Source of the DNA: JAITWN01 sp050486285
Lineage (GTDB): Bacteria > Pseudomonadota > Gammaproteobacteria > SZUA-140
DNA: 64,000 nt
NCBI GenBank assembly: GCA_050486285.1
Contig: JBJHCZ010000006.1
Coordinates: 89,373 to 153,372 of the forward strand
Direction of reading: 5' to 3'
Shown here: positions 36,657-44,845 of the stretch, piece by piece
Layout of the letters: each line of letters begins with the position of its first letter
How positions within the stretch are numbered: position 1 is the first letter of the stretch
Notes under the pieces: generated by a model
Told to the model about the DNA's origin: nothing
The model's input: the letters and a program-made list of their open reading frames with translations, nothing else
The model's database searches: none
Translations under genes and position numbers: made by a program

Positions 36657-37423
36657 CTCGAAGGCAGCGTGATTCTGCCCTGTTGCGAGATCGTCACCCG
36701 TCCGTTGCGGTCCGGCCGGCCCATCATCGCGATGGCCTGCGCGAGCTGCGTGTTGGCGGGATCGCGGACGGCGAGGGTCGCGTTCAGGCGATAGTTGCCG
36801 TCCGGATTCAGTACGATCACGCCATCGGTCTGCAGCGGGCCCTCGCGATCCTTGATCGTCGCCCGGATGACCTGCTCGGCGGTTTCGAGCTCGGCAGTGA
36901 AATTGCCGAGCGTGACATTGAACGGCGCGCCGATGCCGGCGCCGGTGATGTCGATGCGGCCCTCCAGCCGGGCGATCCCGGAGGCATCGAGCCGCAGGCG
37001 CTGCAACTCGGCGTTGACGCGGCCGTTCAATCCCATGTCTGGCTGGCCCGCGAGCAGCGCCGCGTCGTTCAGCGCCAGCGCGGCGCGGGCGTTGCGCAGA
37101 TACAGCGCGCCGTCGAAGCTGCGCCCGGCGATCGTATCGAGCCGGCCGCCCGAACCGGCGGACAGTCCGACTCGGAACTCGATGCGGCCGGTGAACAGCG
37201 CGGAGGGGCGGAAGGTCCAGTCGAGCGGCCCCGCGATCTGCCCGCCGATGACGACCGTGCGCGCAGAACCCCGCCACAACGTGCCCTCGACCTGGTGCAG
37301 CGCAACCGGCAGCGCGTTCGCCGATTGCGCGAGGCCGACCATGCGGTCGGCCGGTAACTGCCACAGCAGAAAGACCAGCCAGGCGCCGATCAGCAGCGCC
37401 GCGTAACCCGCATGGCGCTTCAT
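36653..37423 (-). CDS. gspN: Type II secretion protein GspN
   Basis: GspN is an accessory inner-membrane protein of some type II secretion systems. The 256-residue product has one N-terminal membrane helix (YAALLIGAWLVFLLWQLP). The periplasmic region has the family pattern VEGTLWRGSARTVVIGG, GPLDWTFRPSALFTGRIEF and NPDGNYRLNATLAVRDP. The start at 37423 overlaps gspM by ATGA; upstream open frame is spurious. It is the last gene of the gsp operon. Its stop lies in the eighth 15-bp repeat, so expansion of that array could touch its 3' end. Confidence 0.9.
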   Translation of the reverse strand: MKRHAGYAALLIGAWLVFLLWQLPADRMVGLAQSANALPVALHQVEGTLWRGSARTVVIGGQIAGPLDWTFRPSALFTGRIEFRVGLSAGSGGRLDTIAGRSFDGALYLRNARAALALNDAALLAGQPDMGLNGRVNAELQRLRLDASGIARLEGRIDITGAGIGAPFNVTLGNFTAELETAEQVIRATIKDREGPLQTDGVIVLNPDGNYRLNATLAVRDPANTQLAQAIAMMGRPDRNGRVTISQQGRITLPSR

Positions 37424-37902
37424 GTCGGACTCTGCAACGTCAGCCGCGCATTGACCAGGCCGGCCTGGTCGCGCGCTTCGATGGTGATGATCTCGATGCG
37501 CACGCCGTGACGGGCGACGAGCTGTTCGAGCCACACGGTCATGTCGTCGAACGGCGCCTGTTCGAGCTGAATCCGGACCTTGTCGCTGCCTTCAGGTTCG
37601 ACGCGGCGGATCGCGGCGCCGAGCCCGCGTTCGCGCGCGGTGCGGTCGGTGAGCGCCAGCAGCGAGGCGCGCTCGCCGGTCGCGGGCCGCTGCTGTCCGC
37701 GCAACCGCTGGATCTCCTGCGCGGCGCCCTGCATCCACTGCAACTGCAAGCCCTGCTCGGCGACGGTCGAACGCAGCGACGCGACGCGATCGCCGAGCGG
37801 TTTCCATGCGAGGACATAGAGCAGCACCAGCGTGATCAGCACCGCGCCGATCAGCAGCAGGAAGCGGTCGCGCGCGCCGAGGCCGGCCAGCAGTTCCTTC
37901 AT
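37420..37902 (-). CDS. gspM: Type II secretion protein GspM
   Basis: GspM is a small inner-membrane platform protein that pairs with GspL. The 160-residue product has one membrane helix near residues 14-33 (FLLLIGAVLITLVLLYVLAW). A coiled-coil and ferredoxin-like periplasmic part follow, with GSDKVRIQLEQAPFDDMTVWLEQL typical of the family. It overlaps both neighbours by ATGA. Confidence 0.92.
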   Translation of the reverse strand: MKELLAGLGARDRFLLLIGAVLITLVLLYVLAWKPLGDRVASLRSTVAEQGLQLQWMQGAAQEIQRLRGQQRPATGERASLLALTDRTARERGLGAAIRRVEPEGSDKVRIQLEQAPFDDMTVWLEQLVARHGVRIEIITIEARDQAGLVNARLTLQSPT

Positions 37903-39134
37903 GGCGCCGCCCTCAGCTGAATGCGCGCATCGACACGGTCGCCGGCCGCGCTCGCCGACTGGATCTCGATCTCGAGGCCCGACTCGCTTTCGAGCCGCTG
38001 CTTGAGCTGGTCGAGTTGCTGGAGATTGCCGATCGCGAGCGCGAGATCGAGGCGGCGATCACGATAATTGACGCGCTGCAGCACGACGCCGTCGGCGTTC
38101 TTCAGCGCCGGCGCCGCGCGCTTCACCATGTCGAGAAAGCCGCCGGCATCGGCGCCGGCGCCGCCGCCCAGCGCGGCGAGCCCGCGCTCCATCTGCACGC
38201 GCGGATTGACGATACGCGTCGCGTCGGGGAAGGCCTCGCGATAGGTCTGCTCGATCGCCTGCTGCAAGCGGTCGGCCTCGCGCGACAGCGTCATGTAATC
38301 CCAGGCCAGCATCGCGGTGTGGACGACGACCAGCAGACCGAGCGCGGCCGCGCTCGCGATCCAGGGACGATAGAGCCGGCCGAACTGTTCGCGGCGGTTG
38401 TACTCGCCCTGCAGCAGGTTGATCGACGCGCGCTCGTCGACGTGATGCGCCATCAGCACCAGCGCGTCCTCATCGAGCGGTACGAGGCGCGTCTCGATGC
38501 CGGGGAACTGCGGCCATGCGCTTGCCGCGTCCTCGCCGGCATGGACCAGCAGGCGCCCGGGCCTCGCCTCGCCGGCTTCTGCCAGCGCCTGTCCGAGCAG
38601 CGCCTCGACGTTGTCGCTGTCGATCGCGAAGCCCGACTGCGGGCCGCTGCGCACGATCGTCACCGGGCCGTCGACGAGCACGGTCCACGCGCCTTCCTCG
38701 TATGGCGTCGCCAGCGTCTCCGGCAGGATCGCCTCGGGCTCGAGACCGCCGCGACGCAGGCGGTCGAGCCAGCCGTCGATCTGCGCGCGCTCGACGACTG
38801 CGACGTTCAGCGCGCCGTCCGGCGCGCGCGGCCCGATCGCGAAATGCAGCAGTTCGACGTCCTGGACCAGGCGATCCTCGAGCGCATAGGGCAGGGCCTG
38901 GATCACGCGCTGGCGATTGCGCGCCGGGATAGTCGCCTGCGCAAGCAGGACGGCCTCGGCCGGCGCCAGCACGACGAGCCGGTGGCCGGCGGCGGCTGCG
39001 GCCAGCGCCTCGATGCCGCCGGTCTCGGGGACGCCCGGTCCCTCGGCGCCGACGCGCAGCCACAACAGCTCGTCGGGCCAGGTGCGGTCGAAGCGTATGT
39101 AGACGGTTTCGCGCATCGGGATGCCGTGGCTCAA
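37899..39134 (-). CDS. gspL: Type II secretion protein GspL
   Basis: GspL links the cytoplasmic ATPase GspE to the pseudopilus assembly platform. The 411-residue protein has an actin-like cytoplasmic domain with ALPYALEDRLVQDVELLHFAIG, a membrane helix near AAALGLLVVVHTAMLAW and a periplasmic ferredoxin-like domain at the end. The start is either TTG 39134, which overlaps the gspK stop (TTGA) and has AGGG upstream, or ATG 39116 (MRETVYIRF) without a ribosome site. Order and overlap place it firmly in the gsp operon. Confidence 0.93.
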   Translation of the reverse strand: MSHGIPMRETVYIRFDRTWPDELLWLRVGAEGPGVPETGGIEALAAAAAGHRLVVLAPAEAVLLAQATIPARNRQRVIQALPYALEDRLVQDVELLHFAIGPRAPDGALNVAVVERAQIDGWLDRLRRGGLEPEAILPETLATPYEEGAWTVLVDGPVTIVRSGPQSGFAIDSDNVEALLGQALAEAGEARPGRLLVHAGEDAASAWPQFPGIETRLVPLDEDALVLMAHHVDERASINLLQGEYNRREQFGRLYRPWIASAAALGLLVVVHTAMLAWDYMTLSREADRLQQAIEQTYREAFPDATRIVNPRVQMERGLAALGGGAGADAGGFLDMVKRAAPALKNADGVVLQRVNYRDRRLDLALAIGNLQQLDQLKQRLESESGLEIEIQSASAAGDRVDARIQLRAAP

Positions 39135-40090
39135 TAGGTGCCCTGGGAACGCATGACGATGTTGACGCGGGCGTCGTCGGCGCGGAACACCAGGCTGTGC
39201 AGATTGACCTGGTTCCTGCCGAAGCGGACGTTGCCGTGGATCATGAAGTACAGGCTGGCGACGCTGAGGTCGGCGATCGCGAGCTGCCGTTCCGCCATCA
39301 GCGGGTGCGCCATGAAGTCCTCGATGGTCTGGTAGCCTTCGTCACCCCGGTCCTCGATCAGCTGTTCGGCTTCGGATGCGGTCAGCTCTTCGACCACCGC
39401 CATCAGTACCGGAACAGTCGCGGTATTGACGTTGATGACCGTCGCGGCGGGCAGCGCATGCACATGCGGCCGTATCGTCTCGAAGATCTCCGGCGTGAAT
39501 CCGCGCACCAATAATAACTCACTCGGGTGGGCCATGGGCGTGTTCGCCGCGCGATAGGGCGGGCTCATCGTCAGGTAGAACTCATCCTCGGCGCCGTCCG
39601 GAAAGCGCGGGTCGGCGTCCGGGTCGATCCAGTCGACGACGGCGTCGGCGAGGCGTTCGTCGAGGCCGAGCGCGGCGAGCAGGCGGCGGAAGCGCAGCAG
39701 TTCCCCCTCGCGCGGGGCGCCGGCGGCGTCGACGAGGCCGTTGAGGTTGAAACGGCCCTGCAGGTCCTCGATCCAGCCGGACACCAGCGCGCCCTCGACC
39801 TCGATCGGCGGCAGGATCGTCGCCCAGGGTTCGCCGGGGTGATCGACCTGGTTGTCGCGGCGGTCGCGGGCGAGGATCTCCTTCGCCCAGGTCTCGACCC
39901 CGAGCGAGAACAGGTAGGCCTGGTCGAACTCGACGACGTTCATCGTGCGGCGGATGTCGAGGTGTTGCTTCGACGCCATCGACACCGCCGCGATCGTCGC
40001 CAGCACGGTGATCAGCATCGCGGTGATCAGCGCGACGCCGCGTTGCCCCCCCTGTTGTCGCCCCTGTTGTCGCCGGTGGAGGGCCCTCAT
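39131..40090 (-). CDS. gspK: Type II secretion minor pseudopilin GspK
   Basis: GspK is the tip pseudopilin of the secretion pseudopilus. The 319-residue protein has a short basic leader, then GVALITAMLITVLATIAAVSMA (prepilin cleavage after the Gly before VALIT) and the large periplasmic domain with WIDPDADPRFPDGAEDEFY and INVNTATVPVLMAV. The usual Glu at +5 of prepilins is absent, as is normal for GspK. The start ATG 40090 overlaps the gspJ stop (ATGA). Confidence 0.94.
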   Translation of the reverse strand: MRALHRRQQGRQQGGQRGVALITAMLITVLATIAAVSMASKQHLDIRRTMNVVEFDQAYLFSLGVETWAKEILARDRRDNQVDHPGEPWATILPPIEVEGALVSGWIEDLQGRFNLNGLVDAAGAPREGELLRFRRLLAALGLDERLADAVVDWIDPDADPRFPDGAEDEFYLTMSPPYRAANTPMAHPSELLLVRGFTPEIFETIRPHVHALPAATVINVNTATVPVLMAVVEELTASEAEQLIEDRGDEGYQTIEDFMAHPLMAERQLAIADLSVASLYFMIHGNVRFGRNQVNLHSLVFRADDARVNIVMRSQGTY

Positions 40091-40743
40091 GACGGCTGCT
40101 CTCCGCCCGGTCCGGGCGCCGCGGCAGGGACCGGTGGGTGGACGCCGGTGGTGCGGAACAGCCGGCTGACGCGGCCCCAGTGCGCGGTATCGAGCGTGAT
40201 CTCGACGACGCGCGGCAGCGCGGGGGCGGGCGCGGCGGCATCGCCGGGCGGCGGCCAGAACTCGATCCATTCGCCGTCCTGCAGCTGAAAGCGGAACTCG
40301 AAGGCGTCGACATCGCCGAGCAGCACGGTCTCGACGGGTTCATTGGCCTGGGTGCGGTCGAGCGTCGGCCAGCTGACCCGCTTCAGCTCGTCGCCGTCGC
40401 GGAAGTAACCGACGCGCTGCAGTTCGCTGCGCGGCAGGCCGGCGGGATTGCGCCAGCCGGCGCGGGTGAATTCCATCAGCCCGGCGCTGCCGGTCATCGC
40501 CGCCATCGGGTCGCCGAACTCGTCGCGGATCGGGCGGTTGATCGCCTGCTCTATGTCGCGACCGATCAGCGTGAAGCTCATCTGCAGTTCGGCGAGCAGA
40601 TCGGTGCGCGCGGCCATGCGCTCGCGCGCGTCGAGCACGAGGTTCAGGCCGCCGTACGCCATCACCGACAGCACCGCGAATATCATCAGCGCGACCAGCA
40701 GCTCGATCAGCGTGAAGCCGGCGCTCCGGCGCATGCGGCTCAC
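40087..40743 (-). CDS. gspJ: Type II secretion minor pseudopilin GspJ
   Basis: This is a minor pseudopilin of about 218 residues with the prepilin cleavage/methylation motif AGFTLIELLVALMIFAVLSVMAY (cleavage after Gly, Glu at +5). The C-terminal domain contains YFRDGDELKRVSWPTLDRTQ. The start is GTG 40743 (GTGA overlap with gspI) or ATG 40734. It works with GspI and GspK at the pseudopilus tip. Confidence 0.94.
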   Translation of the reverse strand: MSRMRRSAGFTLIELLVALMIFAVLSVMAYGGLNLVLDARERMAARTDLLAELQMSFTLIGRDIEQAINRPIRDEFGDPMAAMTGSAGLMEFTRAGWRNPAGLPRSELQRVGYFRDGDELKRVSWPTLDRTQANEPVETVLLGDVDAFEFRFQLQDGEWIEFWPPPGDAAAPAPALPRVVEITLDTAHWGRVSRLFRTTGVHPPVPAAAPGPGGEQPS

Positions 40744-41129
40744 GGCGCCGGCCTCGGCATGTAGGCGATGACGCTGGCATTCGGGTTCGCGCGTTCGCGA
40801 TCGCCGCGCACCTCGACGTCGATGCGGCGTATCGTGTCGTCGGGCGTCGGCGCAACCGTCATCGTCCAGAACCATTCGCGGTCGGCCAGCTCGGCAACGC
40901 CGTTGGAGACGCCGACCGAGGGCCACTGCTCGGCGGCGAGTTGTTCGGTGACGCGGTTCATCGCGACCCAGTGGGCGAGGGTGCGGTCGCGCATGTGGAT
41001 CGTGCTGTTGACGTGCTGGCCGGTCTCGGCGACGACCGCGGTCAGCGCGATCGCGACGATCGCGAGCGCGACGAGGATCTCGAGCAGCGTGAAGCCCGCG
41101 CGTTCGCCGCGGCTAGATGCCGAGCGCAA
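40740..41129 (-). CDS. gspI: Type II secretion minor pseudopilin GspI
   Basis: This 129-residue minor pseudopilin has the prepilin motif RAGFTLLEILVALAIVAIALTA and the conserved NRVTEQL helix. The start is TTG 41129, supported by GGAGG 5 nt upstream and by overlap with the end of gspH. TTG starts recur in this window. It nucleates the GspI-J-K tip complex in studied systems. Confidence 0.94.
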   Translation of the reverse strand: MRSASSRGERAGFTLLEILVALAIVAIALTAVVAETGQHVNSTIHMRDRTLAHWVAMNRVTEQLAAEQWPSVGVSNGVAELADREWFWTMTVAPTPDDTIRRIDVEVRGDRERANPNASVIAYMPRPAP

Positions 41130-41622
41130 GCCTGCCTCCGAAATCGCCGCGGATGCGATACGCGGCGCTGCGGTCGCCGAAGCGGATGTCGAGTTGGAAC
41201 GGCGTCATCTCGCCGCCCGACAGCAGGAAGATGCGCGGGTCCTGGCGCCGTTCGGAACCGAACTCCAGGCGTTCGCCCTCGATGACCAGATCGAATTCCA
41301 TGCCGTCCGGCAGCGTGCGCGGCCGGAAGACATTGTCCTCGGGTTCCATCCATGCGCCGTTGTCGAGGATCAGGAAGTGATACCCCCTGCGCTCGAACAC
41401 GATCGCGACCTCCCGCGATTGCAGCACTGCCTCCTGCGCCGCGAGCCGCAGCAGCGCCGCGAAACGCTGGCCCTCGGTCTCGAGGCGCTGGCCGGGATTG
41501 TCGCGGATCGCCAGCGTCGCGATCGTCAGCACGACGCCGATGATCAGCACGACGACGAGGATTTCCAGCAGCGTGAAGCCGCGTGAACGATCAGTCGAGA
41601 TTCCAGTTGCCAATGTCGGCAT
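41113..41622 (-). CDS. gspH: Type II secretion minor pseudopilin GspH
   Basis: GspH is the minor pseudopilin that joins tip and shaft. It has the prepilin motif SRGFTLLEILVVVLIIGVVLTIATLA and the family's QRLETEGQRFAALLRLAAQEAVLQSREVAI. ATG 41622 gives 169 residues. TTG 41613 may be the true start, because the nearby GAGG touches the ATG but is 9 nt from the TTG. Either way it overlaps the end of gspG. Confidence 0.92.
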   Translation of the reverse strand: MPTLATGISTDRSRGFTLLEILVVVLIIGVVLTIATLAIRDNPGQRLETEGQRFAALLRLAAQEAVLQSREVAIVFERRGYHFLILDNGAWMEPEDNVFRPRTLPDGMEFDLVIEGERLEFGSERRQDPRIFLLSGGEMTPFQLDIRFGDRSAAYRIRGDFGGRLALGI

Positions 41623-42016
41623 CCTCGCCCTCGCCGCCGGGTTGGCCGTTGCGGCCGAGCGTGAAGACGTCGAACTGACCATGCATGCCCGGATGCAGAT
41701 AGTTGTAGGGGCGGTTCCACGGATCGATCGGCAGGCGCGGCAGATAGTCGCCGACCAGCGCCTCGAGCCCCTCGTCGGTGGTCGGATAGACATGATTGTC
41801 GAGGCGGTACATGTTCAGCGCACTCTCGATCGCGCGGATGTCCGACTTGGCCTTGGTGATGCGGGCCTGTCCCGGTCGCTCCATGAGATTCGGGACGATG
41901 ACCGCGGCGAGGATGCCGAGAATCACGACGACGACGAGGATTTCGACCAGGGTGAAACCGCGGGCCCGCCGGCCGCGACGCTGGAGGCGCTGCTTCTGCA
42001 TCATTGTGTACATCAT
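41591..42016 (-). CDS. gspG: Type II secretion major pseudopilin GspG
   Basis: This is the main subunit of the pseudopilus, 141 residues. The prepilin motif is RARGFTLVEILVVVVILGILAAVIVPNLM. The C-terminal region has the calcium-site pattern with YPTTDEGLEALV, PIDPWNRPYNYLHPG and GEDADIGNW. The motif needs a prepilin peptidase (GspO/PilD), which is not in the window. It is 19 nt downstream of gspF. Confidence 0.96.
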   Translation of the reverse strand: MMYTMMQKQRLQRRGRRARGFTLVEILVVVVILGILAAVIVPNLMERPGQARITKAKSDIRAIESALNMYRLDNHVYPTTDEGLEALVGDYLPRLPIDPWNRPYNYLHPGMHGQFDVFTLGRNGQPGGEGEDADIGNWNLD

Positions 42017-42035
42017 GGCATTCGTCCTTGCAGGG

Positions 42036-43253
42036 TCAGATGACCAGTTGATTGAGATTGAATATCGGCAGCAGGATCGCGAGCACGATCAACAGCACGA
42101 TGCCGCCCATGACCAGGATCAGCAGCGGGCCGAACAGACCCAGAATGGTCTGAATCACCGACTCGAGTTCGCGTTCCTGACTGATCGCGGCGCGCTCGAG
42201 CATCAGCTCCAGCCGGCCGCTCGACTCGCCGCTGGCGATCAGGTGGATCGTCATCGGCGGGAAATACCCGCTCCGCTTCAGCGACTGGTTCAGGCTCGCG
42301 CCCTCGCGGACCTGGCGCGCGGCGTCCTCGACCGCGGCGCGCATCGGCAGGTTGGTGACGACCTCGGCCGAGATGCGCAGCGCGTCGAGCACCGGCACGC
42401 CGCTCTCGGCGAGGATGCTCAGCGTGCGGGCGAAACGCGCGGCATTCATGCCGCGGATCAGGCGTGATACCAGCGGCACGCGCAACAGAAAGCGGTGCCA
42501 TGCGCGGCGCGCGTTCTCGCGGCGCAACATCAGCCGCCAGCCGGCGACCGCGAGCATCGCCAGCACGAGTACCAGCAATCCCCAGTCTCGTGCAAAGTCG
42601 CTGACCGCGATCAGGCCGCGGGTCAGGAGCGGCAGCGCCTCGCCGGTGTCTTGGAACACCGATACGACCTGCGGGACGACGTAGGCGAGCAGCAGGCCGA
42701 CGACCAGCAGTGCGACGACGATGACCAGCACCGGATACAGCAGCGACAGCATCACCTTCGAGCGCACGGCCTGGCGATTCTCGGTGTAGTCGGCGAGGCG
42801 ATCGAGCACGGTGTCGAGATGGCCCGACTGCTCACCGGCCGAGACCGTCGCGCGATAGAGGTCCGGGAACGCGCGCGGAAACGCCGACAGCGCCGAGGCC
42901 AGCGACTGGCCCTCCATGATCCGCGCGCGCACCGCGAGCAGCATGCTCTTCAGGCGGGCCTTCTCGCACTGTTCGGACACCGCGCGCAGCGCCTCCTCGA
43001 TCGGCAGGCCGGAACGCACCAGCGTTGCGAACTGGCGCGTGATCAGCGCGATATCGGCGGCGCTGGCGCCGCGCTGGAACAGAGACCAGCGCTGCCGGCG
43101 TTCCTGCGCCTGCTCGGTGATCTCGGCGACCGCGATCGGGGCCCAGCCCTTGTCGCGCAGCAACTGGCGGATCTGGCGCGCGGTGTCGCCCTCGAGCACG
43201 CCCTTGCGCTCGCGTCCGCCGGTGTCCAGCGCGGTGTATTCGTAGGCGCCCAT
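42036..43253 (-). CDS. gspF: Type II secretion inner-membrane platform protein GspF
   Basis: This is the polytopic platform protein of 405 residues with the duplicated T2SSF fold. Signatures are ARQIRQLLRDKGWAPIAVAE at the N-terminus, SGEQSGHLDTVLDRLADY and SGESSGRLELMLERAAIS. Membrane helices lie near residues 170-190, 220-245 and 375-400. The ATG at 43253 (MGAYEYTALD) is certain by homology. Confidence 0.96.
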   Translation of the reverse strand: MGAYEYTALDTGGRERKGVLEGDTARQIRQLLRDKGWAPIAVAEITEQAQERRQRWSLFQRGASAADIALITRQFATLVRSGLPIEEALRAVSEQCEKARLKSMLLAVRARIMEGQSLASALSAFPRAFPDLYRATVSAGEQSGHLDTVLDRLADYTENRQAVRSKVMLSLLYPVLVIVVALLVVGLLLAYVVPQVVSVFQDTGEALPLLTRGLIAVSDFARDWGLLVLVLAMLAVAGWRLMLRRENARRAWHRFLLRVPLVSRLIRGMNAARFARTLSILAESGVPVLDALRISAEVVTNLPMRAAVEDAARQVREGASLNQSLKRSGYFPPMTIHLIASGESSGRLELMLERAAISQERELESVIQTILGLFGPLLILVMGGIVLLIVLAILLPIFNLNQLVI

Positions 43254-43263
43254 CGCGGCGGAC

Positions 43264-44841
43264 CTAGTCGGATTCGTGGGTGACGCGCAGCACTTCCTCG
43301 TGCGTCGTGTCACCGTTGAGGACGCGGCGAATGCCGTCCTGGTAGATGCTCGCGGTGTGGCTGTGGGCGTAGGCCGCGAGTTCCTGCTCCGCCGCCTGGT
43401 CGTGGATCATGCGGCGCATGCGGTCATTGACTTCGATGACCTCGAAAATCGCGGTGCGTCCCTGGTATCCGATGTGATTGCACTTCGCGCAGCCGGTCGC
43501 CGAATACAGCGTCGGCGGTGCGTCGGCCGACACGCCGAGTTCCAGGCATTCGGTCGCGCTGGCCTCGTACGGCCGTTTGCAGTGCGGGCACAGGATGCGC
43601 ACGAGACGCTGCGCGAGCACGCCGATCAGGCTCGACGACAGCAGGAACGGCTCGACGCCCATGTCGTGCAGGCGCGTGACTGCGCCGATCGCACTGTTGG
43701 TGTGCAGCGTCGACAGCACGAGGTGTCCGGTCAGGCTCGCCTGCACCGCGATCTCGGCGGTCTCGAGGTCGCGGATCTCGCCGACCATGACGATGTCCGG
43801 GTCCTGGCGCAGGATCGCGCGCAGGCCGCGCGCGAAGGTCATCTCGATGCGCGTCTGCACCTGGGTCTGGCTGACGCCGTCGAGGTAGTACTCGATCGGG
43901 TCCTCGACGGTCATGATGTTCGAACGCTTGTCGTTGAGGCGTGACAGCATCGCGTACAGCGACGTCGTCTTGCCCGAGCCGGTCGGTCCGGTGACGAGGA
44001 TGATGCCGTGCGGGCGATGGATGATGCGTTCGATCTGGCGCAGGTTGTCCTTCGCCATGCCGAGATGCTCGAGGTCGAGGCGGCCGGCCTGCTTGTCGAG
44101 CAGGCGCATGACGACGCGCTCGCCGTGACCGCAGGGCAGCGTCGACACGCGCACGTCGACCGCGCGGCCGGCGATGCGCAGCGAGATGCGGCCGTCCTGC
44201 GGCAAACGCTTCTCGGCAATGTCGAGCTTGGCCATGACCTTGACCCGCGACACCAGGATCGGCGCCAGCACGCGCGACGGCTCGAGTACCTCGCGCAGCA
44301 CGCCGTCGACGCGGAAGCGCACGACGAGCCGGTTCTCGTAGGGTTCGATATGAATGTCCGAGGCATTGATCTTGACGGCCTCGGTCAAGAGCGCGTTGAT
44401 CAGGCGGATGATCGGCGCGTCGTCCTCGCTCTCGAGCAGGTCTTCCGGCTCGGGCAGCTGCTGGGCAATCTGCGACAGGTCCATGTCGATGTCCTCGCCC
44501 ATCATCTGCATGGTCTGCGCGGTGTTGGACTCGTACAGCGACTGCAACATCGCGTCGAAGCGATCGGGGGGCAGTACCGAGAGGTCGAGCGGTGCGCCGA
44601 TGTAGCGGCGGACCTCGCTCAGGATCTGCACCGGCACGCCGGGGCGGCACAACGTCGTCGCGCGGCCGTTGTCGGCGAAGCCGGTCACCAGCACGCCGTG
44701 ACGCTTGGCGAAGGCGAAGGGGAGCAGCCGGCGCCCGGCGCCGCTGTCCGCCGCGGCGGCCTCGTCGCGCGCCGCCTGTTCCTCGACGATGTCCCGGGTC
44801 GCCGGCGCGAGTTCCTTGTTCAGGGCTTCGGCGTCGATCAT
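43264..44841 (-). CDS. gspE: Type II secretion ATPase GspE
   Basis: This is the cytoplasmic motor of type II secretion, 525 residues. It has the N-terminal regulatory domain, the central IHIEPYENRLVVRFRVDG and Walker A TGPTGSGKTTSLYA. The Asp box follows (MTVEDPIEYYLDG), then Walker B ILRQDPDIVMVGEIRDLETAE, the His box LVLSTLHTN and the zinc-binding tetracysteine (CPHC ... CAKC). The start ATG 44841 lies 5 nt after the gspD stop. Confidence 0.96.
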   Translation of the reverse strand: MIDAEALNKELAPATRDIVEEQAARDEAAAADSGAGRRLLPFAFAKRHGVLVTGFADNGRATTLCRPGVPVQILSEVRRYIGAPLDLSVLPPDRFDAMLQSLYESNTAQTMQMMGEDIDMDLSQIAQQLPEPEDLLESEDDAPIIRLINALLTEAVKINASDIHIEPYENRLVVRFRVDGVLREVLEPSRVLAPILVSRVKVMAKLDIAEKRLPQDGRISLRIAGRAVDVRVSTLPCGHGERVVMRLLDKQAGRLDLEHLGMAKDNLRQIERIIHRPHGIILVTGPTGSGKTTSLYAMLSRLNDKRSNIMTVEDPIEYYLDGVSQTQVQTRIEMTFARGLRAILRQDPDIVMVGEIRDLETAEIAVQASLTGHLVLSTLHTNSAIGAVTRLHDMGVEPFLLSSSLIGVLAQRLVRILCPHCKRPYEASATECLELGVSADAPPTLYSATGCAKCNHIGYQGRTAIFEVIEVNDRMRRMIHDQAAEQELAAYAHSHTASIYQDGIRRVLNGDTTHEEVLRVTHESD

Positions 44842-44845
44842 CGCA